Shown here one piece after another: positions 8,413-17,144 of a stretch of DNA of 60,379 nucleotides; the first letter of the stretch is position 1; every line of letters begins with the position of its first letter. The stretch covers positions 1-60,379 of the forward strand of contig DJXH01000037.1 of assembly GCA_002449665.1 (NCBI GenBank). The letters are read 5' to 3'. A model generated the notes under the pieces. That model ran no database searches. It was given only the letters and a program-made list of their open reading frames with translations, and was not told where the DNA came from. The DNA comes from Bacteroidales bacterium UBA7009 (GTDB taxonomy: Bacteria > Bacteroidota > Bacteroidia > Bacteroidales > Paludibacteraceae). The translations under genes and the position numbers were made by a program.

Positions 8413-10191
8413 TTATTTTGTTTCTTTATGGTTATGCGTGTCTTCTATTTTCTCCACGCTTGTCAGTTCTTGTATTTTTTGCAGTTCTCTACACAGTACG
8501 CTCGGTGTGGCTTCATCATACACGAGCATCTCCATACGACATTCAAACAAGTCTTCCATCGTCTCCGTATGAAGACTTTTGAGGAACAGGTGCATCTGGT
8601 TACTTACGATGTTAAGTATTCTCACAAGCACGCCGAATGTGTCTCTGCCCCGTACCACAATGGTAACGGAGTAGGGGTCGGTACTGACTGAACTGTGCTC
8701 TTTGCGGTTGAAGTACTTTTTCAGTGCGTTTTTAGCTTTTGCGCTTGACACTACGTTCATCCACTCGGCTTCAGGCTCCTGCTCTTTGGCTGTCAACACC
8801 TCCACTTGGTCACCGCTCTGAATGATATAACTGAGCGGCACGGTCTTATGGTTAACTTTGGCACCTATACAGTGTTCGCCTATCTCGGAGTGGAGCATAT
8901 AGGCAAAATCGAGCACGGACGAACCTAACGGCAATATCTTGATCTCTCCCTTGGGCGTAAAGACGAATATCTCGTGAGCGAAAAGATTGAGTTTGAATGT
9001 ATCAAGAAACGACATCGCATCCGTATCAGGATGCTCAAGAATATCTTTAATGTCGTGCAGCCAATGGTCAAGTTCGGTCTCGGAGTCCTCAAAGTCGCTG
9101 ACCTTATACTTCCAGTGTGCAGCCAGTCCTTTTTCAGCCAACTCGTGCATACGGTCGGTACGTATCTGTATTTCTATCCACTGTCCCATCCTGCTCATTA
9201 CGGTAACGTGAAGAGCCTCATATCCGTTGGCCTTCGGAGTGGAAATCCAATCGCGTATCCTCTCGGGGTGGGGGCGATAAAGACTTGTAATGGCGGAATA
9301 TATCATCCAACACTGGTCTTTCTCCGACATAGAGTCATTAGGCGTAAACACTATACGTGCGGCAAGCAGGTCATAGACATCCTCAAAGGGAATATTTTTG
9401 TTCTGCATCTTCTCGTATATTGAATACACCGTCTTTATTCGTGCCGTGATGACATACTTGTAGCCCATTGCATCAAGTTTTTTCTTTATGGGGGCTACAA
9501 AGTCGTGAAAATTATCCATCTGCACTTGGCGTATCGCTTCAAGTTTGTCTGAAATTTCCTGATACTCTTGCGGGTGGAGGTAGCGAAAACTGAGGTCTTC
9601 AAGTTCGTCTTTTATCGGGAACAGCCCCAAGCGGTGTGCAAGAGGAGCGTAAATGAGCATCGTTTCTGTTGCTATCTTGCGCTGTTTCTCCTGTTTTTGG
9701 GCAGAGAGAGTGCGCATATTATGCAACCTGTCGGCAATCTTGATAAGCACCACTCTCACGTCTTCCGACATAGTAAGCAGCAGTTTGCGTATGTTCACCG
9801 CCTGCTTCTCGTTCTGGTCGCCGAACACGCCGCCGCGTATCTTTGTCAGTCCCTCCACTATCTGCGCTATCTTCGGGGTAAACTCGCGCTCTATGTCCTC
9901 AACTGTACAATCCGTATCTTCCACCACATCGTGAAGCAGAGCGGCACAAATGCTTGTGCTGCCTAATCCTATCTCGTGAACTACAATACGAGCAACTGCA
10001 AGCGGGTGCATAATATACGGTTCACCACTCAAACGGCGTACACCGTGATGAGCCTGATTGGCAAAATCAAAAGCCTTCGTTATTATATCCACTTTCTGTA
10101 CATGCGCCGTATGTGCGTAGTCGTCAAGAAGTTGCGCAAATGCATCGCTTATCATTTGCTCTTCGGCAGGAGTAAAGTCGCTCTTGTTCAT
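8413..10191 (-). CDS. RelA/SpoT-family (p)ppGpp synthetase/hydrolase lacking the segment between TGS and ACT
   Basis: Makes and/or degrades the alarmone (p)ppGpp. In the 592-aa protein I see an HD hydrolase domain (HDVVEDT at about 87-93), a synthetase domain (RIKTVYSIYEKM at 251-262, EIQIRT at 340-345), a TGS domain (about 405-467) and a C-terminal ACT domain (about 508-584). Only about 40 residues separate TGS from ACT, whereas long RSH proteins usually carry a helical and zinc-finger/RIS region there, so it is roughly 140 aa short. The intact HD motif argues it can hydrolyse. The longest frame begins at a TTG at 10215 inside the promoter, so the ATG at 10191 is chosen. Confidence 0.93.
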   Translation of the reverse strand: MNKSDFTPAEEQMISDAFAQLLDDYAHTAHVQKVDIITKAFDFANQAHHGVRRLSGEPYIMHPLAVARIVVHEIGLGSTSICAALLHDVVEDTDCTVEDIEREFTPKIAQIVEGLTKIRGGVFGDQNEKQAVNIRKLLLTMSEDVRVVLIKIADRLHNMRTLSAQKQEKQRKIATETMLIYAPLAHRLGLFPIKDELEDLSFRYLHPQEYQEISDKLEAIRQVQMDNFHDFVAPIKKKLDAMGYKYVITARIKTVYSIYEKMQNKNIPFEDVYDLLAARIVFTPNDSMSEKDQCWMIYSAITSLYRPHPERIRDWISTPKANGYEALHVTVMSRMGQWIEIQIRTDRMHELAEKGLAAHWKYKVSDFEDSETELDHWLHDIKDILEHPDTDAMSFLDTFKLNLFAHEIFVFTPKGEIKILPLGSSVLDFAYMLHSEIGEHCIGAKVNHKTVPLSYIIQSGDQVEVLTAKEQEPEAEWMNVVSSAKAKNALKKYFNRKEHSSVSTDPYSVTIVVRGRDTFGVLVRILNIVSNQMHLFLKSLHTETMEDLFECRMEMLVYDEATPSVLCRELQKIQELTSVEKIEDTHNHKETK

Positions 10192-10212
10192 ATTCTTACA
10201 CAAAATAGCGTG

Positions 10213-10244
10213 CAAAGATACGCAAAAAAAATCTTCTGTGCAAA
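10213..10244 (-). promoter_or_regulatory. Bacteroidota-type promoter of the RSH gene
   Basis: On the minus strand, TTTG (10244-10241) is followed by exactly 20 nt and then TATCTTTG (10220-10213), matching the Bacteroidota -33/-7 consensus. It implies a leader of only about 15 nt before the ATG at 10191 and probably drives the whole RSH-DUF1573-meaB-dnaB-asnS series. Confidence 0.85.
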
Positions 10245-10335
10245 CATTTGCACACTTTTAAGCAAAATCACGAATAATGGGCAGATTATGCTATAAAATT
10301 TGTCTTTGGCACTATTTTTGAAAGATAATTTTTGT

Positions 10336-10344
10336 TACCTTTGC
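10336..10344 (+). promoter_or_regulatory. Promoter -7 element of the amidase gene
   Basis: TACCTTTGC matches the Bacteroidota -7 box and lies 18 nt before the amidase ATG. No TTTG occurs at the ideal spacing; nearby TTTG copies are 15 and 27 nt upstream. The promoter may therefore be weak or rely on an activator. Confidence 0.6.
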
Positions 10345-10361
10345 AGGCAAAATGAGATAAT

Positions 10362-11483
10362 ATGTTTACAAAAAAAATCACCTTATATTTGTTTCTTTTC
10401 TGCTGTCTTACTTGCATTGCCAATCCATATACCGTTGTCATTGATGCAGGTCACGGCGGCAAAGATGCCGGTGCAGTCGGTCACGTGCTCAAACTCAAAG
10501 AAAAAGACCTTAACCTTGATGTCAGTCTGCGCCTTGCCTCCAAGATTCGTACTACATACCCCGATATGAATGTGGTGCTGACACGCTCCACAGATGTTTT
10601 CCTGCCCCTGCAAGAGCGTGCCGACATAGTAAATAAAAATAATGCGGATCTCTTTATATGTATTCACACCAACTCTGCCGACAGTCGCGCTGCACGCGGA
10701 GCAGAGACCTTCATTCTCGGTACGGAGCGTATGGAAGCCAACCTCGACGTGGCTATGAGGGAAAACTCCGTAATCAAACTTGAGCAGGACTATCAGACTA
10801 CATATCAAGGTTTTGACCCGAATAGTATTGATTCGTATATAATGTTTGAGTTGATGCAAAACCGCTATATGAACCAAAGTCTGCAATTCGCATCTATGGT
10901 TCAAAATCGTTTTGTGGGCGAACTCAAACGCGATGACCGCGGAGTAAGACAGGCAGCGTTTTGGGTACTGCTCAAATCTGCCTGCCCGAGCGTACTTATA
11001 GAGATGGGCTTTATCTCAAACAAAGACGAAGAGAAATATATGGCTTCCGACAAGGGCAAACGTGAACTCACAGAGGCTATATACAGCGCTTTTTGCCAAT
11101 ACTATACGGCAATATCACCCTCTGAAAACAGACCTGAGAAAAAAGATACCGTCCTAACATCCACATCCTCTCAACCTCAAGTTCAACACGAATCTCAACC
11201 TAAACCTCAATCTCAACCGAAAGTGCAGCCGGAACCTCAGCCGAAAGTGCAGCAGTCAATGCCGGTAGCAGAAATCTATCGCATACAGATATTTTCTTCA
11301 AGAAAAGTGTTACCGGCAGGCGACAAAGAGTTTAAGGGGCTGAAAGGCTGTGTATATGAGAAAAAAGGTGAATGGTATAAGTATATGTACGGCAACTATG
11401 CCACAGAGCAGGAGGCTCAAGAGGTACAAAACACACTGAAAGCCAAGTTCCCCGATTGCTTTATAGTAAAAGTGAAAAAATAA
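10362..11483 (+). CDS. Secreted N-acetylmuramoyl-L-alanine amidase with SPOR domain
   Basis: Cleaves the bond between MurNAc and the peptide stem of peptidoglycan, usually at the division septum. The 373-aa protein has a signal peptide (about 1-20) and an Amidase_3 zinc domain. Its metal ligands are visible as H31 (DAGHGG), E47 and H102 (IHTNSAD), with the catalytic E214 in VLIEMGF. A Pro/Gln/Lys-rich linker with repeated PQ pairs (about 255-300) leads to a C-terminal SPOR domain (about 302-373), which binds denuded septal glycan. It diverges from the RSH gene and has its own promoter. It resembles AmiC-type enzymes. Confidence 0.94.
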   Translation: MFTKKITLYLFLFCCLTCIANPYTVVIDAGHGGKDAGAVGHVLKLKEKDLNLDVSLRLASKIRTTYPDMNVVLTRSTDVFLPLQERADIVNKNNADLFICIHTNSADSRAARGAETFILGTERMEANLDVAMRENSVIKLEQDYQTTYQGFDPNSIDSYIMFELMQNRYMNQSLQFASMVQNRFVGELKRDDRGVRQAAFWVLLKSACPSVLIEMGFISNKDEEKYMASDKGKRELTEAIYSAFCQYYTAISPSENRPEKKDTVLTSTSSQPQVQHESQPKPQSQPKVQPEPQPKVQQSMPVAEIYRIQIFSSRKVLPAGDKEFKGLKGCVYEKKGEWYKYMYGNYATEQEAQEVQNTLKAKFPDCFIVKVKK

Positions 11484-11610
11484 ACGTATAGTGTTAAGTC
11501 GGGCGGCAGGTTGGTGGAAGTGGTGTTGCCCTACTTGGCGCAAGACAACACACACTTTATCCTTCGGCATTATACTGCCCTCGGATGTGTAGAACAGCCT
11601 TATGGGAACA

Positions 11611-12255
11611 CTAAAGACCACTCTGCTCGCTCATGTGGATATTGGGTAAATAGAGACTGCGCATATATTTGTTGTAATACAGCCTTATCGTCTCACGGCT
11701 GACATTCATGTGTTTGGACATTTCGGTAAATGACATTCCGGCACTTTTGTATATCCTTATCAACTCCTCCTTGTGATACAGTTTGTGCTCTTCCCTGATC
11801 CCTTTACCTTTGGGTCTGCCGAGAACGACACCTTCCTCTTTTTTGCGGGCAAGACTTTCTTTGGTGCGCTGGCTTATCAGAGTGCGCTCTATTTCTGCCG
11901 ACAATCCGAAAGCGAAGGCTAACACCTTGCTTTGCAGATCATCACCGAGATGATAATTGTCTTTTATTGTCCATACTCGACATTCCTTGCTCATACAGAT
12001 ATTCAGTATCTCAATAATCATAAACAGGTTCCTGCCGAGCCTTGACAGTTCAGAGCAGATGATAATATCATCCTTTGACACCTCCGACAGCAGTTTGCCA
12101 AGTTCCCGCTTGTCAAAGTCCATCGTACCGCTGATGGTCTCTTCTATCCAACCATCAACCTGCATACCGAGTGCAGAACAATAACGTTTGATTTCAAACC
12201 TCTGGTTCTCAACCGTTTGAGTGTCAGTTGAAACACGTACATAACCGTAAATCAT
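11611..12255 (-). CDS. Serine recombinase of the resolvase/invertase family, Mpi-like
   Basis: Catalyses site-specific DNA inversion or resolution through a 5'-phosphoserine intermediate. The 214-aa protein has the resolvase catalytic domain, with the nucleophile at S9 in YGYVRVS and the SELSRLGRN arginine-bearing motif. A long helix leads to a C-terminal Hin-type helix-turn-helix (about 165-195). The TQTVENQRFEI stretch near the N-terminus and the overall length resemble the chromosomal 'multiple promoter invertase' group of Bacteroides, which flips promoters at distant sites. I see no invertible promoter or paired sites next to it. It stands alone between the amidase and recN and has no clear promoter. 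No transposase or phage genes are nearby. Confidence 0.88.
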   Translation of the reverse strand: MIYGYVRVSTDTQTVENQRFEIKRYCSALGMQVDGWIEETISGTMDFDKRELGKLLSEVSKDDIIICSELSRLGRNLFMIIEILNICMSKECRVWTIKDNYHLGDDLQSKVLAFAFGLSAEIERTLISQRTKESLARKKEEGVVLGRPKGKGIREEHKLYHKEELIRIYKSAGMSFTEMSKHMNVSRETIRLYYNKYMRSLYLPNIHMSEQSGL

Positions 12256-12280
12256 AATAAAATAAGGTATTAAGTTAGTA

Positions 12281-12311
12281 TAAAAAGAGGGAGTAATATG
12301 TTTACACCCTC
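12281..12311 (-). terminator. Intrinsic terminator after recN
   Basis: Read on the minus strand, a 10-bp stem with one A-A mismatch (12311-12302 pairing with 12296-12287, core GAGGGTGTAA) closes a 5-nt loop and is followed by TTTTTA. It lies 38 nt beyond the recN stop and ends the long minus-strand unit. Confidence 0.75.
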
Positions 12312-12348
12312 ATATTTGACTATATATCAGTTTTGTACACTTATTTTA

Positions 12349-13980
12349 TCATTCAATGTCATATTGTTTGAGTCTTGACAGGAGTTGGCGGGCTGTTTGC
12401 AGCGATGCTTCCGTTTCCATTTTGCCGGACAGCATCATTGCTATCTCTTTTACCCGTTCTTCGTCTTGCAACTTGGAAATATGAGTTTCAGTATGTAGGT
12501 CTGTATCTGCTTTATATACTTTATATTGAGTGTCTGCGGCGGCTGCAATCTGCGGCAGGTGAGTAATTGCAATTATTTGGCGTTTTTCCGCCATACTGCG
12601 CATAATCATACCCGTTTGTGATGCCACTTCGCCGCTTATACCAGTATCAATCTCATCGAAAATGATTGTAGGCAGTCCGCGCTGCGAGGCAATAAGCGAT
12701 TTGATACACAACATGATACGGCTTATCTCTCCGCCGCTCGCTATATCACCCACCGGTCGCAAGGTCTGACCGAGGTTGGCTGCAAAAAGAAACTGTACTA
12801 TATCTTTGCCCCGCTCCGTATAATCATCGGCGGTAGTAACGGCAATATCAAACTTGGCGTGTGGCATACCGAGATTTTGCAGATTACGCGATAGGGTGGC
12901 GCAGATGTCCTGCTTTACGGCTTTGCGGCTGTCAGTCAGCAGATTGGCAGCCTTGTCCAAAGAGTTTTGCTCACTTTCAAGCCGTTTTTCTAATTCGGCA
13001 ATCTGCTCATCATAGTTGTCTATCTCTTCACATTGTTTTTGCAGGTCATCACGAAGTTGTATCAGTTCCGATACGGACTTTTTGTCGTGTTTGCGCATAA
13101 GGTCTGTAAGCAGACTTATCCTGTTTTCCGTTTCTTCCAATTTTGCAGGGTCTGCTTCAGTTGAGTCCGCTATCTGTAATGCCTCGGCGTTAATATCTCG
13201 CAGTTCTATTTCCACTGCTTGCAGGCGTTCTGCTAACCTTGGAGCAACGCTATCTAATCTTGTCTGATGAACAAGAGCCACCGCTCCTGTCTGCTCGCCG
13301 TCAATCAATTCGGAGGCTGTGAGCAGTGCCTCTTTTATCTGCTCGGCGTGAGAGAGGGTATATTGCTCCTGTTCAAGCATTTCCATCTCCCCATCAGTCA
13401 GATTGGCGTTTTGCAATCGCTCCAACTGAAAGTGCAGATAATCGGCATTCTGCTTATTCTCTTTCGCTTTCCTTCGTATTTCTCGAAGCGCATCCAAAGT
13501 AGTCATATATGCCTCATACCTGCTTTTGTAATCGGTCAGCAGATCGGCGTTTTTCTTATCAAAAGCGATGGCATCCACCACATCGAGTTGAAAACCGCTG
13601 TCAGCCATCAGCAGGTTCTGATGCTGGGAGTGGATATCTATCAACTTTGTAGCCAACTGCTTGAGTTCAGCCTGTGTTATCAGTTCGTCATTCACGAATG
13701 ACCGTGAACGACCATTTGCGTGCAGTTCACGGCGAATAAGTAAATCTGAACTGAAATCCGGCAGTTCGCAGTCCATAAACTCCGCTTCTATGATGCATTT
13801 GTCCCGCCCTTCGTATATGGATTTAGTGTCGGCTCTGCCACCGAGGACGAAATTAAGCGCACCAAGTATGATGCTTTTGCCCGCTCCCGTTTCGCCGGTT
13901 ATGACGGAGAAACCGGACTTGAAATCTATGTCAAGTTCGGATATAAGAGCGTAGGATTGAATATGTAGATGCGAAAGCAT
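12349..13980 (-). CDS. recN: DNA repair protein RecN
   Basis: An SMC-like ATPase that helps recombinational repair of double-strand breaks. The 543-aa length matches the family. Walker A (GETGAGKS) is at about residues 29-36. Long coiled-coil segments occupy roughly 150-360. The C-terminal half carries the ABC signature region (ASGGEISRIMLCIK) and Walker B (TIIFDEIDTGISG). It is the last gene of a minus-strand unit, 3 nt after porD, and is followed by an intrinsic terminator. RecN next to PorD is a common Bacteroidota arrangement. Confidence 0.95.
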   Translation of the reverse strand: MLSHLHIQSYALISELDIDFKSGFSVITGETGAGKSIILGALNFVLGGRADTKSIYEGRDKCIIEAEFMDCELPDFSSDLLIRRELHANGRSRSFVNDELITQAELKQLATKLIDIHSQHQNLLMADSGFQLDVVDAIAFDKKNADLLTDYKSRYEAYMTTLDALREIRRKAKENKQNADYLHFQLERLQNANLTDGEMEMLEQEQYTLSHAEQIKEALLTASELIDGEQTGAVALVHQTRLDSVAPRLAERLQAVEIELRDINAEALQIADSTEADPAKLEETENRISLLTDLMRKHDKKSVSELIQLRDDLQKQCEEIDNYDEQIAELEKRLESEQNSLDKAANLLTDSRKAVKQDICATLSRNLQNLGMPHAKFDIAVTTADDYTERGKDIVQFLFAANLGQTLRPVGDIASGGEISRIMLCIKSLIASQRGLPTIIFDEIDTGISGEVASQTGMIMRSMAEKRQIIAITHLPQIAAAADTQYKVYKADTDLHTETHISKLQDEERVKEIAMMLSGKMETEASLQTARQLLSRLKQYDIE

Positions 13981-13983
13981 TGT

Positions 13984-14895
13984 CTATTCGTTTATGGTTT
14001 CGTATTGACTGATACGTGTAGGGTCAACATCGCCAAGGATTTCGACCACTTGCTTCTTTTCAGTTGTTGTTCCTTTCTTGAATATCTGTATGATTTCATC
14101 GTTTTTGGCATCAAGGAAAGTGGCAATAACGTATGTTGCCGGTCTTGCTCTGTTGGCTTCCCGCAGCACACCTATGCCGCCTGCAATCTTGGCTCTGCCA
14201 TTGGCTGTATTGGTCGCCATCTCGTCCAAACCGAGCCGGTGATAATCGTAAACATAATTACGATAATCCTTAAAGGCTTCGTCCATAATATTGTTTATCA
14301 GTGCATACCTGTTTCTGTTGTTGCCAAAGGCTTTCCAGCCTTTCAGTTCGGTAGCGTCTATGGAAGCCGACTGGGCAGCGGAAACGATGTTCTCGCACAC
14401 CTGAAAATACGGTGTACCGCCAAGGCGCGAATAACTGTCGCAGTCATAACCGATAATCAGATATGCATAATAAGAGAGTAGTGCCACAAGATTGGTGGTA
14501 AACTGATTAGGCTGATAGTCAAGCCTGTCATATTCCTGATAGGCAAAAGCACAATCGTTATCTTTGATGTTCAGCAGCGGAGTGGAGTAGGTAGTGCCAT
14601 AGACGGGACGGCGGCTCTGCACCTGAAACGAAGCATCTGCCAAACCATCAGTCGTTACGCTGTTTATAATTATCATCAAGTTGCAGTCAATCCGCTCATT
14701 TTCAGCAAAAACGAGTCCTGTGAAACGTGTGTTGTTGAGCATATCGCTTATCGACTGCTGCAAGGTCTGAAACATCTGCTTGTTGGAGCCGTCTATCTGG
14801 TCGGCATTCACCGTAACATTACATTTCAATTCCTGCGAACGAGCAGATAATGCCACCGCACACAAAAACGATAAAATTATATACTTAATATTCAT
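13984..14895 (-). CDS. porD: Type IX secretion protein PorD (DUF4835)
   Basis: A 303-aa secreted protein with a signal peptide (about residues 1-20 from the ATG at 14895). Features I associate with DUF4835/PorD are the ELKCNVTVNADQIDGSN opening, the Q-x-R-R-P-V-Y-x-T-x-Y-x-T-P-L-L-N segment, the D-Y-Q-P-N-Q-F motif, and the YDCDSYSRLGGTPYF region. PorD is linked to type IX secretion in Porphyromonas, although its exact role is not settled. The frame opens two codons earlier at a TTG, which I reject in favour of the ATG. It lies directly before recN. The other structural T9SS genes are not in the window. Confidence 0.8.
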   Translation of the reverse strand: MNIKYIILSFLCAVALSARSQELKCNVTVNADQIDGSNKQMFQTLQQSISDMLNNTRFTGLVFAENERIDCNLMIIINSVTTDGLADASFQVQSRRPVYGTTYSTPLLNIKDNDCAFAYQEYDRLDYQPNQFTTNLVALLSYYAYLIIGYDCDSYSRLGGTPYFQVCENIVSAAQSASIDATELKGWKAFGNNRNRYALINNIMDEAFKDYRNYVYDYHRLGLDEMATNTANGRAKIAGGIGVLREANRARPATYVIATFLDAKNDEIIQIFKKGTTTEKKQVVEILGDVDPTRISQYETINE

Positions 14896-14925
14896 AAACA
14901 ATGATATTTATACAGTCATATCAGA

Positions 14926-15675
14926 TCATATTTTTCCCTCTAACAAAGTCTGACCGCTGTCGTAAATCTTTATGTATGCACCTATTATACGAGTGATGAC
15001 AGGGTCATTCTTTTTCTTTTTGGGTTGCGGCACTTCCTCGCGTATATACCTGACATCTATATATATGGGTGTGCCGCTCAAGTCGTCTGCCGCCACAGGT
15101 CCGTCAAACTTGGAGAAACGCATCAATACGGCTCCCTCTATATCTTCCGATTGTTGGGGTATATATGTTATGGTTTTATGCAGTCTGCAAACATCTTTTT
15201 TGCCCACAAAGAGTTCGGTCAGTTGTCTTTCCATCTTGTTAAGTTCTGCCAACATTCGGTTTAGCGACCCTGCATCGGCAGGAGTATGCTCCGCCTCGCC
15301 TGTCAGCAGATTCAGTCTTGCCTCGCGTATGCGGTATATCTGCTTTGCTACACTTTCTGCTTTCTTGGCTGTGTTTGTGGCAGTTATGGCATCTTCGTTA
15401 AGAGGAACGGGCAGAGACCGGTATTCACGCTTGGGCTGACTGTGCTTCAGGGCAGGTTTAACGCTGTCAGCGGCGATACGAATAGATTTGAGCAAGAAAG
15501 ACGTGTCGCTTGCTGTCTGTACATCGTTGATGGCAAGATAATAACTGCTGTATTGATACAGTTCGCCTCTTTGCGTAGCCACACGCTCATAGTCAATGTT
15601 CAGTTTGATGGTTATCTGCGAATTGACGGAAAGGCTTATCAATAAAGCCGATAATAAAAAAAGTGTGTTTTTCAT
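14926..15675 (-). CDS. Secreted protein, probable DUF4831 family
   Basis: A 249-aa protein with an N-terminal signal peptide (about 1-19, ending VNS-Q). The rest is mixed alpha/beta with the features R-I-R-E-A-R-L-N-L-L-T-G-E and a C-terminal strand-rich part that includes a Lys-rich KKKKND patch (about 218-223). The RIREARLNLLTGE stretch and the Y-I-P-Q-Q/Y-I-D-V-R-Y elements resemble the DUF4831 family of Bacteroidota, whose function is unknown. I am only moderately sure of that family. It sits 30 nt before porD and 4 nt after aroE, within the same unit. Confidence 0.65.
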   Translation of the reverse strand: MKNTLFLLSALLISLSVNSQITIKLNIDYERVATQRGELYQYSSYYLAINDVQTASDTSFLLKSIRIAADSVKPALKHSQPKREYRSLPVPLNEDAITATNTAKKAESVAKQIYRIREARLNLLTGEAEHTPADAGSLNRMLAELNKMERQLTELFVGKKDVCRLHKTITYIPQQSEDIEGAVLMRFSKFDGPVAADDLSGTPIYIDVRYIREEVPQPKKKKNDPVITRIIGAYIKIYDSGQTLLEGKI

Positions 15676-15679
15676 ATTC

Positions 15680-16402
15680 TTATTGATTCCATATTTGCCA
15701 AGCGGCTCGGGCTTGGCAGATTAGCATATTAAGTCCGTTTTCAGTTGTCGCCCCTGCCTGCTTCGCTTTTTTGAGAAACAGCGTTTCAGGAGGATTATAA
15801 ATGCAGTCAAAGGCTATATGGTCTTTTGTCAAGTATTCGTATGGTATGTCCGGCGCACTGCATGTTTTAGGATACATACCAAGTGGTGTTGCCTGCACTA
15901 TCAACTTGTGCTCACTTATAATCTCCTTATTGAGTGAGTTGTAAGTCATTCCATTCTTCTTGTTTCTGCTGACAAAGGTGTAAGGGATAGCATTTTCTTC
16001 AAATGCGTAAGCCACCGCTTTTGCCGCACCGCCCGTACCGAGAATAAGAGCCTGTATATCTTTTCCTTTAATCAGTGGTTCTATTGCTTGCTCGAACCCT
16101 GTACAATCGGTGTTGTATCCTTTAAGTATGTAGCCTTTGTCGGTTTTTATTCTCTTTACGGTGTTCACTGCTCCTATCTTCACCGCCGTATCGTCTAATT
16201 CGTCAAGAAAAGGTATTATGTCCGTTTTATAGGGATAAGTAACATTAAATCCGTCTATATCAAGCGTTTTTATATCATCAAGATAGAGCAAAGGCAGTTT
16301 TGTGTAATCCGCATCTATTGACTTCTGTTCAAATAGTTGCGTAAAGAATGCAGGCGAAAAAGAGTGTTCAAGCGGGTTACCTATTATTCCGTAGTGTCTC
16401 AT
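15680..16402 (-). CDS. aroE: Shikimate dehydrogenase
   Basis: Reduces 3-dehydroshikimate to shikimate with NADPH in aromatic amino acid synthesis. At 240 aa it is a short but complete AroE. Substrate-site residues are visible: SFSPAFF near 14-20, the catalytic lysine K59 in NVTYPYK and aspartate D99 in YNTDCTG. The dinucleotide-binding loop LGTGGAAKA follows. The family norm is NVT-I/V-PYK, so Tyr at that position is a mild variant. Its start overlaps the end of tilS by 26 nt, which suggests translational coupling. Confidence 0.93.
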   Translation of the reverse strand: MRHYGIIGNPLEHSFSPAFFTQLFEQKSIDADYTKLPLLYLDDIKTLDIDGFNVTYPYKTDIIPFLDELDDTAVKIGAVNTVKRIKTDKGYILKGYNTDCTGFEQAIEPLIKGKDIQALILGTGGAAKAVAYAFEENAIPYTFVSRNKKNGMTYNSLNKEIISEHKLIVQATPLGMYPKTCSAPDIPYEYLTKDHIAFDCIYNPPETLFLKKAKQAGATTENGLNMLICQARAAWQIWNQ

Positions 16403-17141
16403 ATTCTATTGCTTCTTTTGCTTGCGGGCTGTCGGTATGCATTATATAGTCAAGGTAGCCTTGCATTATACGCGCCGTAGCGGCTATATGTTCTATTTCG
16501 GCTTTCGTATATGTTTTCAGTTCGGCTCTCACTGCATTGCGCTTGTATGTTGTGTCCGTATTCGTTGAGTCTTCCACCCAGTCTATATGCCGAATATCTT
16601 TAAGGTAGTGTTGTATATAATCGTGAGTAGTGCAGAGTAGGGGTCTTATTATCGGGATTTCGCTCTCCGGGCAATAAGGGTTGTTGTTCTTCGGTCTCAT
16701 TCCGCATAGACCTCTTATGCCCGCTCCGCGCCTGAGGTTCATTATCACCGTTTCGGCTTGGTCGTTCTGGTGATGCCCCACCGCAATGGCGGTGCAACCG
16801 TTCTCTCTTGCTACCGTATCAAACCATTGGTAGCGCAATTTTCTTGCTGTCAATTCAATACTTTTTCCTATACTTTTTGCTTCATTTTGGGTTTCAAAAT
16901 CGGTGCGAACAAGTCTTATTTCTTTTTGTTTGCATAATTCGCTTACAAATCGCGCATCTCTATATGACTCCTCTCCGCGCAGATGGAAGTTGCAATGTGC
17001 GGCTACACAACCATATCCGCCCCTCAAAAGGACATCAAGCAGGGCAACACTATCGGCTCCACCGCTGAGGGCAACAAGCACTTTGTCTTGCGGCTTAAGC
17101 AAGTCATTGTCGCGGATATATTTCAGTACTCGCCGGAGCAT
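16377..17141 (-). CDS. tilS: tRNA(Ile)-lysidine synthase, short form
   Basis: Converts C34 of the CAU anticodon of tRNA-Ile to lysidine, using ATP. The PP-loop motif SGGADS is at about 26-31, and the AAHCNFHLRGEES, GHHQNDQAET and NLRRGAGIRGL stretches are diagnostic. The protein is 254 aa and stops soon after the N-terminal catalytic domain, whereas many Bacteroidota TilS are well over 400 aa with C-terminal tRNA-binding domains. Downstream DNA is occupied by aroE in another frame, so a simple frameshift remnant is not evident. The start is ATG, 3 nt after the LuxR gene. Confidence 0.92.
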   Translation of the reverse strand: MLRRVLKYIRDNDLLKPQDKVLVALSGGADSVALLDVLLRGGYGCVAAHCNFHLRGEESYRDARFVSELCKQKEIRLVRTDFETQNEAKSIGKSIELTARKLRYQWFDTVARENGCTAIAVGHHQNDQAETVIMNLRRGAGIRGLCGMRPKNNNPYCPESEIPIIRPLLCTTHDYIQHYLKDIRHIDWVEDSTNTDTTYKRNAVRAELKTYTKAEIEHIAATARIMQGYLDYIMHTDSPQAKEAIEYETLRNNR

Positions 17142-17144
17142 ACG

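Noticed and set aside
11484..11610. GTGTTG/CAACAC (11523-11551) as a terminator between the convergent amidase and recombinase genes
   Set aside because: The stem is only 6 bp with a 17-nt loop and no T tract follows on either strand.
11310..11621. A 103-codon minus-strand frame with hydrophobic stretches opposite the amidase SPOR domain
   Set aside because: It mirrors the amidase coding sequence and has no independent support.
12257..12349. ATAAAATAAG (12257-12266) and CTTATTTTAT (12340-12349) as a possible invertible element beside the recombinase
   Set aside because: The repeats are short and A/T only, one copy overlaps the recN stop, and the enclosed 73 bp contain a terminator rather than a promoter.
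15680..15715. Possible truncation of aroE because it is only 240 aa
   Set aside because: The catalytic Lys and Asp and the NADP loop are present and the C-terminus has the expected helix; short AroE forms are common in Bacteroidota.
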